Part shown: in pieces, positions 24,750 through 33,476 of the stretch
How positions within the stretch are numbered: position 1 is the first letter of the stretch
Layout: each line of letters starts with the position of its first letter
Assembly (NCBI GenBank): GCA_017625725.1
Contig: JAGAKH010000025.1
Location: 1 to 33,606 of the forward strand
Length of the DNA: 33,606 bases
Direction of reading: 5' to 3'
DNA from: Bacteroidales bacterium
Lineage (GTDB): Bacteria; Bacteroidota; Bacteroidia; Bacteroidales; UBA932
Notes under the pieces: model-generated
Database searches by the model: none
The model's input: only the letters and a program-made list of their open reading frames with translations
Told to the model about the DNA's origin: nothing
Made by a program: the position numbers and the translations under genes

Positions 24750-26393
24750 TTATTTCTTGACGTAGGTAAATCCCAATTTATCCAGACCTCTATGCACGTC
24801 TGTATTCTTCATGAAACAGTCCCATAGAAGTCCGCTTCTGTGGTTTTCTATCATTACAACAATCGGTCCCTGATCGATTGCGATATATGATGATGCAAAC
24901 CAGCGGTTTGAAAGGCTGAAGGCATCGTGGAAGCCATATTCTCCAAAAAGCTTGTCTCCGAGGACATAGTAGAAATGCCTGAGAGCCTTCATGCTTTCTT
25001 CCGGAGTATAAGGCATGGATGCAAGGGCGGCAGTTGGAGCGATCGTGCCCTTGTCATTGGTCGGAGAGCTGGCTGTATATGAATTCGGTATATCCGAAGC
25101 AGTAAGTCCCCAACATTCGTCGCTGTAACCGGCATATTTCTTAGGATTGGCGGCACAATAGGCATGGTTGATCCTTGCATGGGCTACATTCTGCTCCCAG
25201 TATGAAGCATAGGCATCGCTGAGGTCTCTTGGATCCAGTCCAAGGAATGAATAATGCGTAAAGAAGAGAGGGCCTCCCATTCTGGTTCCAAGAGGAAGAG
25301 TTATGTCGTAATATTTATTGCCGTTGAGCATTCCTCCGTTTCGTGCCCAACCCTTGTCATATATGTCTTTTGAAATAGGATGTGTCGGTGAGGACGCAGC
25401 AAGGACATAGACTATAAGGCCCTCGTTCCATCCGCTGATGTGCATGTTCATTTTCCAGCCATGCTTTGCTGACCAGTGCCAATAGAGGCCGTCCGTGCCG
25501 TTTGTAAAGAAGTCCCACTCGACTTCCTCCCATAATTTCTGAATATATTCACGGATCCTGTTCTCAGTCGGATTGTTCTGGTTGAAATATTGCTGGACGG
25601 CAAGAAGTCCCTGAATCATGAATGCTGTCTCCACAAGATCCGCTCCGTCATCATAGGTGCTGAAGGCCTTGGCCTTGCCTGTGGTTCCATCTAGCCAGTG
25701 AGAGAAGGCTCCATGGAAACGTTCTGCCTTTTCATAGAGGAAGGTCACGATCTGATCCATTCTCTCTGCACCTTCTGCCCTTGTTATGAATCCCCTTTCT
25801 ATGCCTACAGGGATAGTCATGACGCCAAATCCGGAACCTCCTGATGTGACGGTCTCGCCAGAGCCGAGCCTCTCACGGGCAAGGCCTGAAACAGGATGGG
25901 CATAGTCCCAGAAATATTTGAATGTCTGCTCCTGGACAAGCGTGAGAAGTTCCTCGTCAGATATCCTCTCGAACTTGTCAGAAGGGTCGTAAGATGTTAC
26001 GATTGTATAAGAATAAGATTCTACCAGATTCACTCCCAGTTGTTCTACAGGAAGCACAGACAGGACGTATCTGGTAAAATGAGCCAAAGGCTCTGTTGGT
26101 TTGAGTTTGAGGATCTTATGATTTTCTCCATAAGATGCCTCCAGCTCTCCTCCAGTGAAGACAATTGCAGTGAAGTCAAACCTGTCAATGTCGATTTCAG
26201 AAGAGAACTCGAATGTGAATGTCACATCTCCCGCAGGTATGTCGCTGACGGATTTGGATGGAACCATAGGAACTCCATTGATATCAGCACTGAATATCAT
26301 TGCCTTAGGAAGTTCGGTGACTTCATTCATGTCAGAACATGAAAAAAACAGAAGAAAAGAAAGAAGCGGGAATAATGTGATACGTTTCTTCAT
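24750..26393 (-). CDS. GH144-type endo-beta-1,2-glucanase lipoprotein (PF10091 family), copy 1
   Basis: Predicted endo-acting glucanase of the glycoamylase-like (alpha/alpha)6 family to which GH144 endo-beta-1,2-glucanases belong. I place the start at ATG 26393, since MKKRITLFPLLSFLLFFSC then ends in a lipobox Cys at residue 19. Residues about 25-125 form an Ig-like (SbsA/Big-type) domain. The catalytic part (about 135-547) has HPVSGLARERLGSGETVTSG, GFGVMTIPVGIERGFI, HGAFSHWLDGTTGKAKAF and DDGADLVETAFMIQGLLA. Copy 2, at the head of the operon, matches segment by segment. It lies between the LamG-like and GH3 genes. Confidence 0.82.
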   Translation of the reverse strand: MKKRITLFPLLSFLLFFSCSDMNEVTELPKAMIFSADINGVPMVPSKSVSDIPAGDVTFTFEFSSEIDIDRFDFTAIVFTGGELEASYGENHKILKLKPTEPLAHFTRYVLSVLPVEQLGVNLVESYSYTIVTSYDPSDKFERISDEELLTLVQEQTFKYFWDYAHPVSGLARERLGSGETVTSGGSGFGVMTIPVGIERGFITRAEGAERMDQIVTFLYEKAERFHGAFSHWLDGTTGKAKAFSTYDDGADLVETAFMIQGLLAVQQYFNQNNPTENRIREYIQKLWEEVEWDFFTNGTDGLYWHWSAKHGWKMNMHISGWNEGLIVYVLAASSPTHPISKDIYDKGWARNGGMLNGNKYYDITLPLGTRMGGPLFFTHYSFLGLDPRDLSDAYASYWEQNVAHARINHAYCAANPKKYAGYSDECWGLTASDIPNSYTASSPTNDKGTIAPTAALASMPYTPEESMKALRHFYYVLGDKLFGEYGFHDAFSLSNRWFASSYIAIDQGPIVVMIENHRSGLLWDCFMKNTDVHRGLDKLGFTYVKK

Positions 26394-26452
26394 CAGATAA
26401 AAAATAAAAGGTGGAGGAGGCAATGCCTCCCCACCTTATAATTAGATAAAAA

Positions 26453-27316
26453 TTACTCGAGGTTGATGAGTTTCTCCTCTCTGTTGAGCTGAGCGATCTC
26501 CTTCTCAGTAAGAGCCTTGTTGTAGATACGAACCTCGTCAATCTGGCCGTTGTAGTAAGTCATCCAACCCTGATTGTTGACGCCGTCGATGATAGCTGCC
26601 CAACCACCGATGTAAAGAGCTGTACCACCCTGGAGGTTGAGGTCACCGAAGATAGCCTCACCGTTCATGTGGATGTTGTTCTCGACTGGGAACTTAACAC
26701 CGTCAACATAAACATTCCACTCTGAAGTAGCTGCATCGTAAGTACGTACAACGTGGTACCACTTGTCAGTAACAGCGAACTCAGGACCGTTTACATTTGG
26801 CCACAAAGCAAGCTGGCTGCCATCAACTGTAGTGTCGATACGGCCGTTGAACTGCTGTGAAGTAACGCCAGTCTCCTCGTTAGTTGAAGAGTTGTCGAAG
26901 AAGAACTGCATTGTGCTGCCCCAATCGTGTGTACCACCGTTTACAGAGAAGAAAGCACCTGAACCAAGAGCCGGTCTCTTAACCCATGCAGAGAAAGTGA
27001 AGCTCTTAAGGCTGTTGATTGCATTAGTTGCTGCGAGGTTGTACTTGAGATAAGCCTCAGTATTAGGATCTGCAGAAGTGTTGCTGTAAGCCTTTCCGAT
27101 GAAACCGTCAACGAAGTCAGCTGAACCCTTCTTAGAGTCGAATGTAACACCCTCACCGACAGCTACTGAACCATCCTCGAATGGAAGGTGAAGAACAAGT
27201 GCGTCAGCTGCAACTGTTACCTGTGGGCCCTGCTCCTCTGGAGTGTTGTCATCCTTGTTGCAGGAAACGAACATAGCGATTGTCATCGCTGCTGCTAAAT
27301 AAAAGATCTTTTTCAT
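26453..27316 (-). CDS. LamG/concanavalin-like lipoprotein, probable surface glycan-binding protein
   Basis: A 287-residue lipoprotein (lipobox Cys19 followed by NKDD, an acidic stretch like a surface-export signal). After a short Glu/Pro-rich linker comes one LamG-like jelly roll (about 38-275). Landmarks are LHLPFEDGS, FTFSAWVKRP, KWYHVVRTYD, WNVYVDGVKF and the closing QIDEVRIYNKALTEKEIAQL. No catalytic acid pair of a laminarinase (ExDxxE) is visible, so binding rather than hydrolysis is likely. It takes the position after SusD where PULs usually encode a surface glycan-binding protein. Confidence 0.85.
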   Translation of the reverse strand: MKKIFYLAAAMTIAMFVSCNKDDNTPEEQGPQVTVAADALVLHLPFEDGSVAVGEGVTFDSKKGSADFVDGFIGKAYSNTSADPNTEAYLKYNLAATNAINSLKSFTFSAWVKRPALGSGAFFSVNGGTHDWGSTMQFFFDNSSTNEETGVTSQQFNGRIDTTVDGSQLALWPNVNGPEFAVTDKWYHVVRTYDAATSEWNVYVDGVKFPVENNIHMNGEAIFGDLNLQGGTALYIGGWAAIIDGVNNQGWMTYYNGQIDEVRIYNKALTEKEIAQLNREEKLINLE

Positions 27317-27372
27317 GTTTTAAAAAAATAAATGTAATTAATAAATTGGTTATAAAATTGGTTGAGTTGATT

Positions 27373-28854
27373 TTAGTACGTATAGCCTGGGGTATTTGAA
27401 AGACCCGTATTGACCTGAATCTGGTTGGCAGGTGTAGGGAATACTTCATTCTTGTTAGCCTTGAAGCCCTTTGATGCAAGGACAGAAGCTGCCTGACCTG
27501 TGCGGACAAGATCAAAGAAACGGTTCTCTTCCATTGCGAACTCTGCTCTACGCTCATCATAGATGACCTCAAGAGTTGCTGCTGCAGGAGCAAGACCCGC
27601 TCTCTGACGGACCTCGTTCAACGCCTGGTCAGCAGAATATCCTGACTTGGAATCGATTGAAGCACCCTGTGCAAGAGCCTCAGCATAGATGAGGAGTACA
27701 TCAGCGTAGCGGAGAAGACGCATGTTGTGGTCGAAACCGTATCCGTTGTATGACCATGTATTGTAAATCGCTGGTGTGTATACCTTTCCGTTGTAATATG
27801 GGTTAGGGCAAGTCTCCTTGATGAGGTCGCCTTCAGCTGTAGTTGCACCACGTGGAAGAAGGGTCACAGCCTTACGGATATCGTCACCTCTTTCTGTGAG
27901 GAAGTCTACAAGCTTCTGGCTTGGTACCTTGAAGCCCCAGCCCTGAAGGTTGGAAGGAGTGTTGTTACGAGGACCCTGGATGAATGCATAGAAGCAGATA
28001 GGGGCATTTCCCTTGCTCTGGCCAAGGTCATCACTTCCGATTTCCATAAGTGACTCAGGGCCATATTCACCCTCTACAGAGAACACCTGCTTGAAGTCAG
28101 GAACTAGGCTGAACTTACCGGAAGCGATCACTGCATCTGCCTGAGCTGCAGCTTCCTTCCAGTCCTTTGCATAAAGGGCAACCTTAGCCTTGAGTGCCAT
28201 TGCAGTATACTTTGTATAACGTCCCTGCTCCATGTACGACTCAGGACATACTGAAATTGCCTCGTCAAGGTCCTCATAGATGAACCTATACATTTCCTCA
28301 GCTGATGATGCAGGAAGATTTCCAAGCTCCTGAGATGTCATTGTCCTGTCAATCTTTGGAACAGCACCGAAGAGACGTACAAGATTGAAGTATGCATAAG
28401 CACGGATGATCTTGGCCTCGCCTCTGCACTGATCCACCGTCTTGAGGGCATCTTCAGATGAAACTGCCTCCTGGAACTTGTCCATTGACTCTATTGCATA
28501 GTTTGCAGAAGAAACGATATTGTAGAAGTATACCCACATGTTGTTGATGTGGTTGTTGGTCGGAGTGAAAGTAAACTCATCAAGTTCCTTGACTGTCACG
28601 CCGTCTGTAACATCACTACCCTTGTCTGCATCATCAGAAGCGACTTCGAGGACAGCAACATAGCTCTGAGCCTCACCCTCACCGAGCCTCATTGAAGCAT
28701 AGGCGGCACTTACCGGCTGAAAGATGTTCTCTACCTTGCTGTAATCCATACCTGAGGTAGGCATCGTCGCCTCAGTACGGATATTGAGAAAATCCGCACA
28801 GGAAGTGAACATCAGGGCGCATATTGCAAATATTGCGATTATATACTTTTTCAT
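27373..28854 (-). CDS. SusD/RagB-family glycan-binding lipoprotein
   Basis: Surface lid protein that captures oligosaccharide and closes over its SusC partner. The signal peptide MKKYIIAIFAICALMFTSC gives Cys19. The mature protein shows the SusD start (ADFLNIRTEA), TPR-like helices with NYAIESMDKF, RGEAKIIRAYAYFNLVRLFG, the ALKAKVALYAKDW helix, and the C-terminal RLLRYADVLLIYAEAL, EVRQRAGL and DERRAEFAMEENRFFDLVR segments. The length of 493 is typical. Its start lies 5 bases after the SusC stop. Ligand specificity is inferred from the neighbouring GH144 and GH3 genes. Confidence 0.96.
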   Translation of the reverse strand: MKKYIIAIFAICALMFTSCADFLNIRTEATMPTSGMDYSKVENIFQPVSAAYASMRLGEGEAQSYVAVLEVASDDADKGSDVTDGVTVKELDEFTFTPTNNHINNMWVYFYNIVSSANYAIESMDKFQEAVSSEDALKTVDQCRGEAKIIRAYAYFNLVRLFGAVPKIDRTMTSQELGNLPASSAEEMYRFIYEDLDEAISVCPESYMEQGRYTKYTAMALKAKVALYAKDWKEAAAQADAVIASGKFSLVPDFKQVFSVEGEYGPESLMEIGSDDLGQSKGNAPICFYAFIQGPRNNTPSNLQGWGFKVPSQKLVDFLTERGDDIRKAVTLLPRGATTAEGDLIKETCPNPYYNGKVYTPAIYNTWSYNGYGFDHNMRLLRYADVLLIYAEALAQGASIDSKSGYSADQALNEVRQRAGLAPAAATLEVIYDERRAEFAMEENRFFDLVRTGQAASVLASKGFKANKNEVFPTPANQIQVNTGLSNTPGYTY

Positions 28855-28859
28855 TTTGA

Positions 28860-31853
28860 TTAGAAGTTAAGATTGACACCTAATGTATAGATAGACTGCA
28901 TAGGATAGACAGAAGAGCCGTCGATACCTGTTGAAATAGGAGAACCTCCGATTTCAGTGGTAAATCCGTTATATCCGAAGATCGACAAAGGACGCTGAGC
29001 ACTGAGATATGCCCTGATGCTGCCCTTTCCGAATACTTCGCGGAAGGTATAACCGATCTGAATGTTCTGTATACGCAGCATAGAGCCGTCCTCAAGGAAG
29101 AACTCGTTACATGTCAGTGTAGAGCCACTCTGAAGAGCCTTTGGAGACGGGTAAATCGCATTGGTTCTGTCTGGTGTCCAGCAGTTTTCATAGTAGTCAA
29201 GGTCGTAGTTGGCATCAGCGAACACGTTCTTGTTCATTCTCTTTGAGTTGAGAATCTTGTTACCTATATTGGCACTTACAACCATCGAGAAGTCGAGATT
29301 CTTCCATTCGAATCCTGCTGTGAAACCGCACATAAGCCATGGCCATGGAGATCCGAGATAAGTCTTGTCATCCTCTGTGATGCTTCCGTTACCATCTTCA
29401 TCATGGTACTTCAACGCACCCGCTTCCTTACCCTGCTGTGCAACTTCGCTCATGATCGCCTCCTTCTCAGAAGCGAATACTCCGTCAACCTTATATCCCC
29501 AGAATGCACCGATAGGAAGTCCTACCTTTGTCCTGGTTGCATAATCTCCGGCAACGCTCGCACCTGGTATGAAGTCTCTGTCCTTCAGCTCAAGAACCTG
29601 GTTCTTGTTGAATGTAGCATTGAAGCCGAGGTTATAGTTGAAGTCACCTACGCTGTCTGCCCACTTAAGTGAGAGCTCTACTCCGGCATTGAGAACCTTA
29701 CCGTTGTTTGCAAGAAGAGTAGCGACACCACCACCTGTTGCAACAGGAGCATGGAAGACTACATTGTCTGTGATACGGCTGTAGACATCGAGTTCTCCGG
29801 AAAGTCTGTTAGAAAGGAATGCAAAGTCAGCACCGATGTTGTACTCTGTTACGACCTCCCATCTGAGGAAATTCTGATATACGGTCTGTGCACCTACTCC
29901 GTCAACTACAGTTCCACCGAATACACCGGAAGCACCTACTCCTGACGTACCTACGATGCTTGTTGAGTTGGCTGGTACGTTGTCATTACCGAGCATACCC
30001 CAGCTGGCACGGATCTTCAGGAAGTCGAATACATTCTGATCCTGCATGAAGTCCTCGTCAGACATGTTCCAGGCGAGACCGACAGATGGGAAGATTCCCC
30101 ATTTCTCCTGATACTTAGAGCTACCGTCTGCACGGAGAGTTACAGTTGCAAGATATTTGCCCTTGTAGTTATATGTACCGCGGGTGAAGAATGAAAGACC
30201 GTTGTAACGGCTTGCTCCGTCACTTGCTGTCTGGTTCTTGTAAGAACCGTTCACGAGATACTTGGACTGCTCGTCATAACCCGGAACACTGTTGGCTGTT
30301 CCTGTAAGAGATGCATTGTACTGCATTCTTGTAGACTGACCGATCATCGCAGAGAATGAGTGAGGTCCTACAGAATCTGTATAAGTGAGGGTGTTGTCGA
30401 GGATATGATACTGTCCGTATCCGTATGTCTTTGAAAGAGAAGACGTTGTTGATCCCTGTGATCCGCCCACATAGTTCTCCGGTGCATAGTTTCTTGCATC
30501 ATAGAAGTAGAAATCAAGGTTGTAGGAGGTCTTGAACTTGAGTTTCTCAGGGATGATGGTTGCTTCAGCATAAGCTGAGAAGACAGTCTTGAAACCCTTT
30601 TCCTTGCTGTCATGATAGTATGCTGAAGCTGCAGGGTTTCCGTATGCATTTGCATATCCGTATCTCTGCGGAGAATCAAATGGCTCCGGATATGCATCGG
30701 TATTTGCTTCATTATAAACTCCATAAACTGGAGGATTCACGAATGCCTGATAGTAGACACCTGAATTGGCATTCTTCTTATCGTGAGTGGAAATCACTGT
30801 ATTGAAGCCGACCTTAAGCCAGTTGGTCATGTTCTGATCCAATCTTGCACGGAAGTTAAGACGGTCGTAATCATTGGTACAGTAGTTCATGATACCGTCC
30901 TGGTAGAAGTAGCTGAGTCCGACAGAGTAATTGGACTTCTCTGTTCCGCCCGAGAGGTCTACCGAATGAGAGTGAGTCAAAGCCGGCTTGACGAGTTCCG
31001 CATACCAGTCTGTGTCTGCCGTGAAATCTGACGGATTCTTAGGAACGAAGCCTGTTGTACCTTCGAATGCCATATTGTAAAGTTCACAATACTGCTGTGT
31101 GTTTGCAAGCTTCATGATGTTGGTCGGAACCTGTACACCTGCGTATCCGTCATATGTTACACGTGTATGACCTGCCTGACCTTTCTTTGTAGTCACGATG
31201 ATGACACCGTTCGCAGCACGTACACCATAGATTGCAGATGCCGAAGCGTCCTTGAGGACTGTAAGTGACTCGATATCGCTGCTGGCAAGGAAGTCGATGT
31301 TGTCCATGAATGCACCGTCCACAACATAAAGAGGGTTTGCATAGTCTCCGATGGAACCCACACCACGGATCTTGACTGTAGGACCAGCACCTGGAGCACC
31401 GCTCTGAGTGATCTGCACACCGCTGACCATACCTGAAAGGGCGGACATCGGGTTGGCAGTAGCCTGCTTTGCAAGAGCGTCACCCTTTACATTGACGATA
31501 GGAGCTGTGAGGTCTTTAGATTTCTGAGTACCGTAACCCACAACCACAACTTCCTCCATCATGAGGGCGTCAGTTGCAAGGCTGAAGTTGATCTGTGCCC
31601 TGCCGGCAACTGCTGCCTCTGAATCGAGGAAACCCATGAATGAAGCAACGAGCGTAGCGTCTGAAGGAACGCTGATGGTGTAAGCACCATCCAGATCCGT
31701 CATAGCTCCGTTCGTAGTTCCTTTCTGCATGACGAATGCACCAGAAAGAGGCTCTCCAAGATCATCTGTAACCACACCGGATACAGTCATGTTCTGTGCC
31801 GAAAGCGACAGAGCCATGAAGGAGAGTGTCATTAGAATAAACAATCGTTTCAT
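28860..31853 (-). CDS. SusC/RagA-family TonB-dependent transporter
   Basis: TonB-dependent outer-membrane importer for the glycan fragments. After a signal peptide ending near SLSAQ, a carboxypeptidase-regulatory-like domain covers about 22-100 (VSGVVTDDLGEPLSGAFVM). The TonB-box-like EEVVVVGYGTQ is near residues 99-109, and the plug follows (LSGMVSGVQITQ, IRGVGSI, VLKDASASAIYGVRAANGVI). The rest is the 22-strand barrel, ending IYTLGVNLNF with the terminal Phe. The length of 997 is normal. It sits 27 bases after the upstream GH144 gene and 5 before SusD. Confidence 0.97.
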   Translation of the reverse strand: MKRLFILMTLSFMALSLSAQNMTVSGVVTDDLGEPLSGAFVMQKGTTNGAMTDLDGAYTISVPSDATLVASFMGFLDSEAAVAGRAQINFSLATDALMMEEVVVVGYGTQKSKDLTAPIVNVKGDALAKQATANPMSALSGMVSGVQITQSGAPGAGPTVKIRGVGSIGDYANPLYVVDGAFMDNIDFLASSDIESLTVLKDASASAIYGVRAANGVIIVTTKKGQAGHTRVTYDGYAGVQVPTNIMKLANTQQYCELYNMAFEGTTGFVPKNPSDFTADTDWYAELVKPALTHSHSVDLSGGTEKSNYSVGLSYFYQDGIMNYCTNDYDRLNFRARLDQNMTNWLKVGFNTVISTHDKKNANSGVYYQAFVNPPVYGVYNEANTDAYPEPFDSPQRYGYANAYGNPAASAYYHDSKEKGFKTVFSAYAEATIIPEKLKFKTSYNLDFYFYDARNYAPENYVGGSQGSTTSSLSKTYGYGQYHILDNTLTYTDSVGPHSFSAMIGQSTRMQYNASLTGTANSVPGYDEQSKYLVNGSYKNQTASDGASRYNGLSFFTRGTYNYKGKYLATVTLRADGSSKYQEKWGIFPSVGLAWNMSDEDFMQDQNVFDFLKIRASWGMLGNDNVPANSTSIVGTSGVGASGVFGGTVVDGVGAQTVYQNFLRWEVVTEYNIGADFAFLSNRLSGELDVYSRITDNVVFHAPVATGGGVATLLANNGKVLNAGVELSLKWADSVGDFNYNLGFNATFNKNQVLELKDRDFIPGASVAGDYATRTKVGLPIGAFWGYKVDGVFASEKEAIMSEVAQQGKEAGALKYHDEDGNGSITEDDKTYLGSPWPWLMCGFTAGFEWKNLDFSMVVSANIGNKILNSKRMNKNVFADANYDLDYYENCWTPDRTNAIYPSPKALQSGSTLTCNEFFLEDGSMLRIQNIQIGYTFREVFGKGSIRAYLSAQRPLSIFGYNGFTTEIGGSPISTGIDGSSVYPMQSIYTLGVNLNF

Positions 31854-31880
31854 ATTGATAATTACTGGTTATAGTTATAG

Positions 31881-33461
31881 CTATTCTGTAAATCCAAGTT
31901 TTCTGAGTCCTGCCTGAATTTCAGGACAGGTCATGAATATGTCCCAGATCATTCCAGAACGGTAATTTTCTATCATGACCACCTGCGGGCCCTGGTCGAT
32001 TGCAAGATAACTTTTGACAACCTGCTGTCCCTCGACCATAGACGGGTTATACGAATCATAGAACCCGTATTTTCCGAAGACCTTCTCTCCCAGGTCGTAG
32101 TAAAGATGCCTTATCATGCCGAGAGACTCTTCAGGAGTGTAGACGATGGAGCTGATTGCAGCCGTTGGTGAAACCGTTCCGTTCTCTGCTTCTGTTCCCG
32201 GATGATGGGAGGTATAACCTACAAGAGGATCGTCAGAAGAAGTGAAGCCCCAGAGGTCGGCACCAAATTCATTGTGCCCCTTAGGGTTGTCGATAGCATA
32301 ATTATAATGAATCAGAGTATGGGCTCTGTTTCGGTCGAACAGATTGCTGCCATGCACCTCGACTGCTTTAGGATCAAGTCCAAGATAAGAGTAGTGAGTG
32401 AAGAAAAGAGGTCCTCCAAGCTCCATACCCAGATCGAGCTTTATACCATAATATTCCTTACCATTATAATAGTAGGTCGATTTCGGATAACATGCATAAT
32501 AGACATCCGGAGAGAAAGGATGTGTCGGAGAAGAGACGCCAAGGACATAGGCTATGAATGTCTCATCGAAGCCTTTGATCCTATGGTTCATCTTCCAGCC
32601 GTGATTCTTTGACCAATGCCAATAGAGCGAGTCTGTTCCGCGTGTGTACCAATCCCACTCTACTCCCTTCCAAAGCTTGTCGCAGCGATGGGACAAATCT
32701 TTTTCCTTCGCATCTGCAGAATCGGCAAGCCACTGTCTCACAGCAAGAAGTCCCTCGACTAGGAAGGCTGTCTCGACGATATCTCCACCATCATCATACT
32801 TACTGAAACTGAATGTCTTACCTGTGTCACCATCGTACCAGTGAGCCCATGCTCCATGGAATTTCTCACAATTCTCCAGGAAAGTCACAGTCTTTTCAAT
32901 AATCTTGACCGAACGTTCTTTCGGAATAAATCCTCTCTCTGCACCCACGATGAGGGACATAAGACCAAAGCCGGTACCACCGGTCGTGACAATGTCGCCG
33001 TTTCTGTCATTGCTTCTCTCACGGGCAAGACCGGTATGTGGATGTGCGAAATCTGTAAAATATCTGAGAGTATACTCCTGTACCATGTCCAGGAGTGCGG
33101 AATCAGTTGCAGCTGGTACGGATGTGGTAACCTCGAACTTCGCGGCACTGTCGACTGGAAATCCTTTCGGACAGATCCTGTAAGTATAGTCTCTCGGTGT
33201 TTCGGCCTTTCCGATTGAAAAATCCATATACTCGTTAGAGGAAGATTCTGCAATCATGTCGAAACGTCCGGTCTCGTCGGCTCTATAAAGTTCGTAAGTA
33301 CCTCCGACGTTATCATTCCATTTCAGATGGACATGTGCTGGGTAGCCGGATGCGGACATCGGATATGGAATCCTGACATTGCCGTTCTGTTTATCAGAGC
33401 CATTGCCGGCACATGAAATCACGGCCAGACTGATTGCAAGAAGAATCGCTGTTTTTTTCAT
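31881..33461 (-). CDS. GH144-type endo-beta-1,2-glucanase lipoprotein (PF10091 family), copy 2
   Basis: First gene of the operon: a 526-residue lipoprotein with lipobox ISC (Cys17). Residues about 28-115 form a fibronectin-III-like domain (HVHLKWNDNVGGTYELYRAD), unlike the Ig-like domain of copy 1. The catalytic part (about 120-526) has HPHTGLARERSNDRNGD, GFGLMSLIVGAERGFIPKE, HGAWAHWYDGDTGKTFSF and DDGGDIVETAFLVEGLLA, closely parallel to copy 1. The likely role is cutting beta-1,2-glucan outside the cell before SusCD import. Its upstream DNA is the 3' end of an IS30-family transposase gene. Confidence 0.82.
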   Translation of the reverse strand: MKKTAILLAISLAVISCAGNGSDKQNGNVRIPYPMSASGYPAHVHLKWNDNVGGTYELYRADETGRFDMIAESSSNEYMDFSIGKAETPRDYTYRICPKGFPVDSAAKFEVTTSVPAATDSALLDMVQEYTLRYFTDFAHPHTGLARERSNDRNGDIVTTGGTGFGLMSLIVGAERGFIPKERSVKIIEKTVTFLENCEKFHGAWAHWYDGDTGKTFSFSKYDDGGDIVETAFLVEGLLAVRQWLADSADAKEKDLSHRCDKLWKGVEWDWYTRGTDSLYWHWSKNHGWKMNHRIKGFDETFIAYVLGVSSPTHPFSPDVYYACYPKSTYYYNGKEYYGIKLDLGMELGGPLFFTHYSYLGLDPKAVEVHGSNLFDRNRAHTLIHYNYAIDNPKGHNEFGADLWGFTSSDDPLVGYTSHHPGTEAENGTVSPTAAISSIVYTPEESLGMIRHLYYDLGEKVFGKYGFYDSYNPSMVEGQQVVKSYLAIDQGPQVVMIENYRSGMIWDIFMTCPEIQAGLRKLGFTE

Positions 33462-33476
33462 TTTATTTGCTGAATT

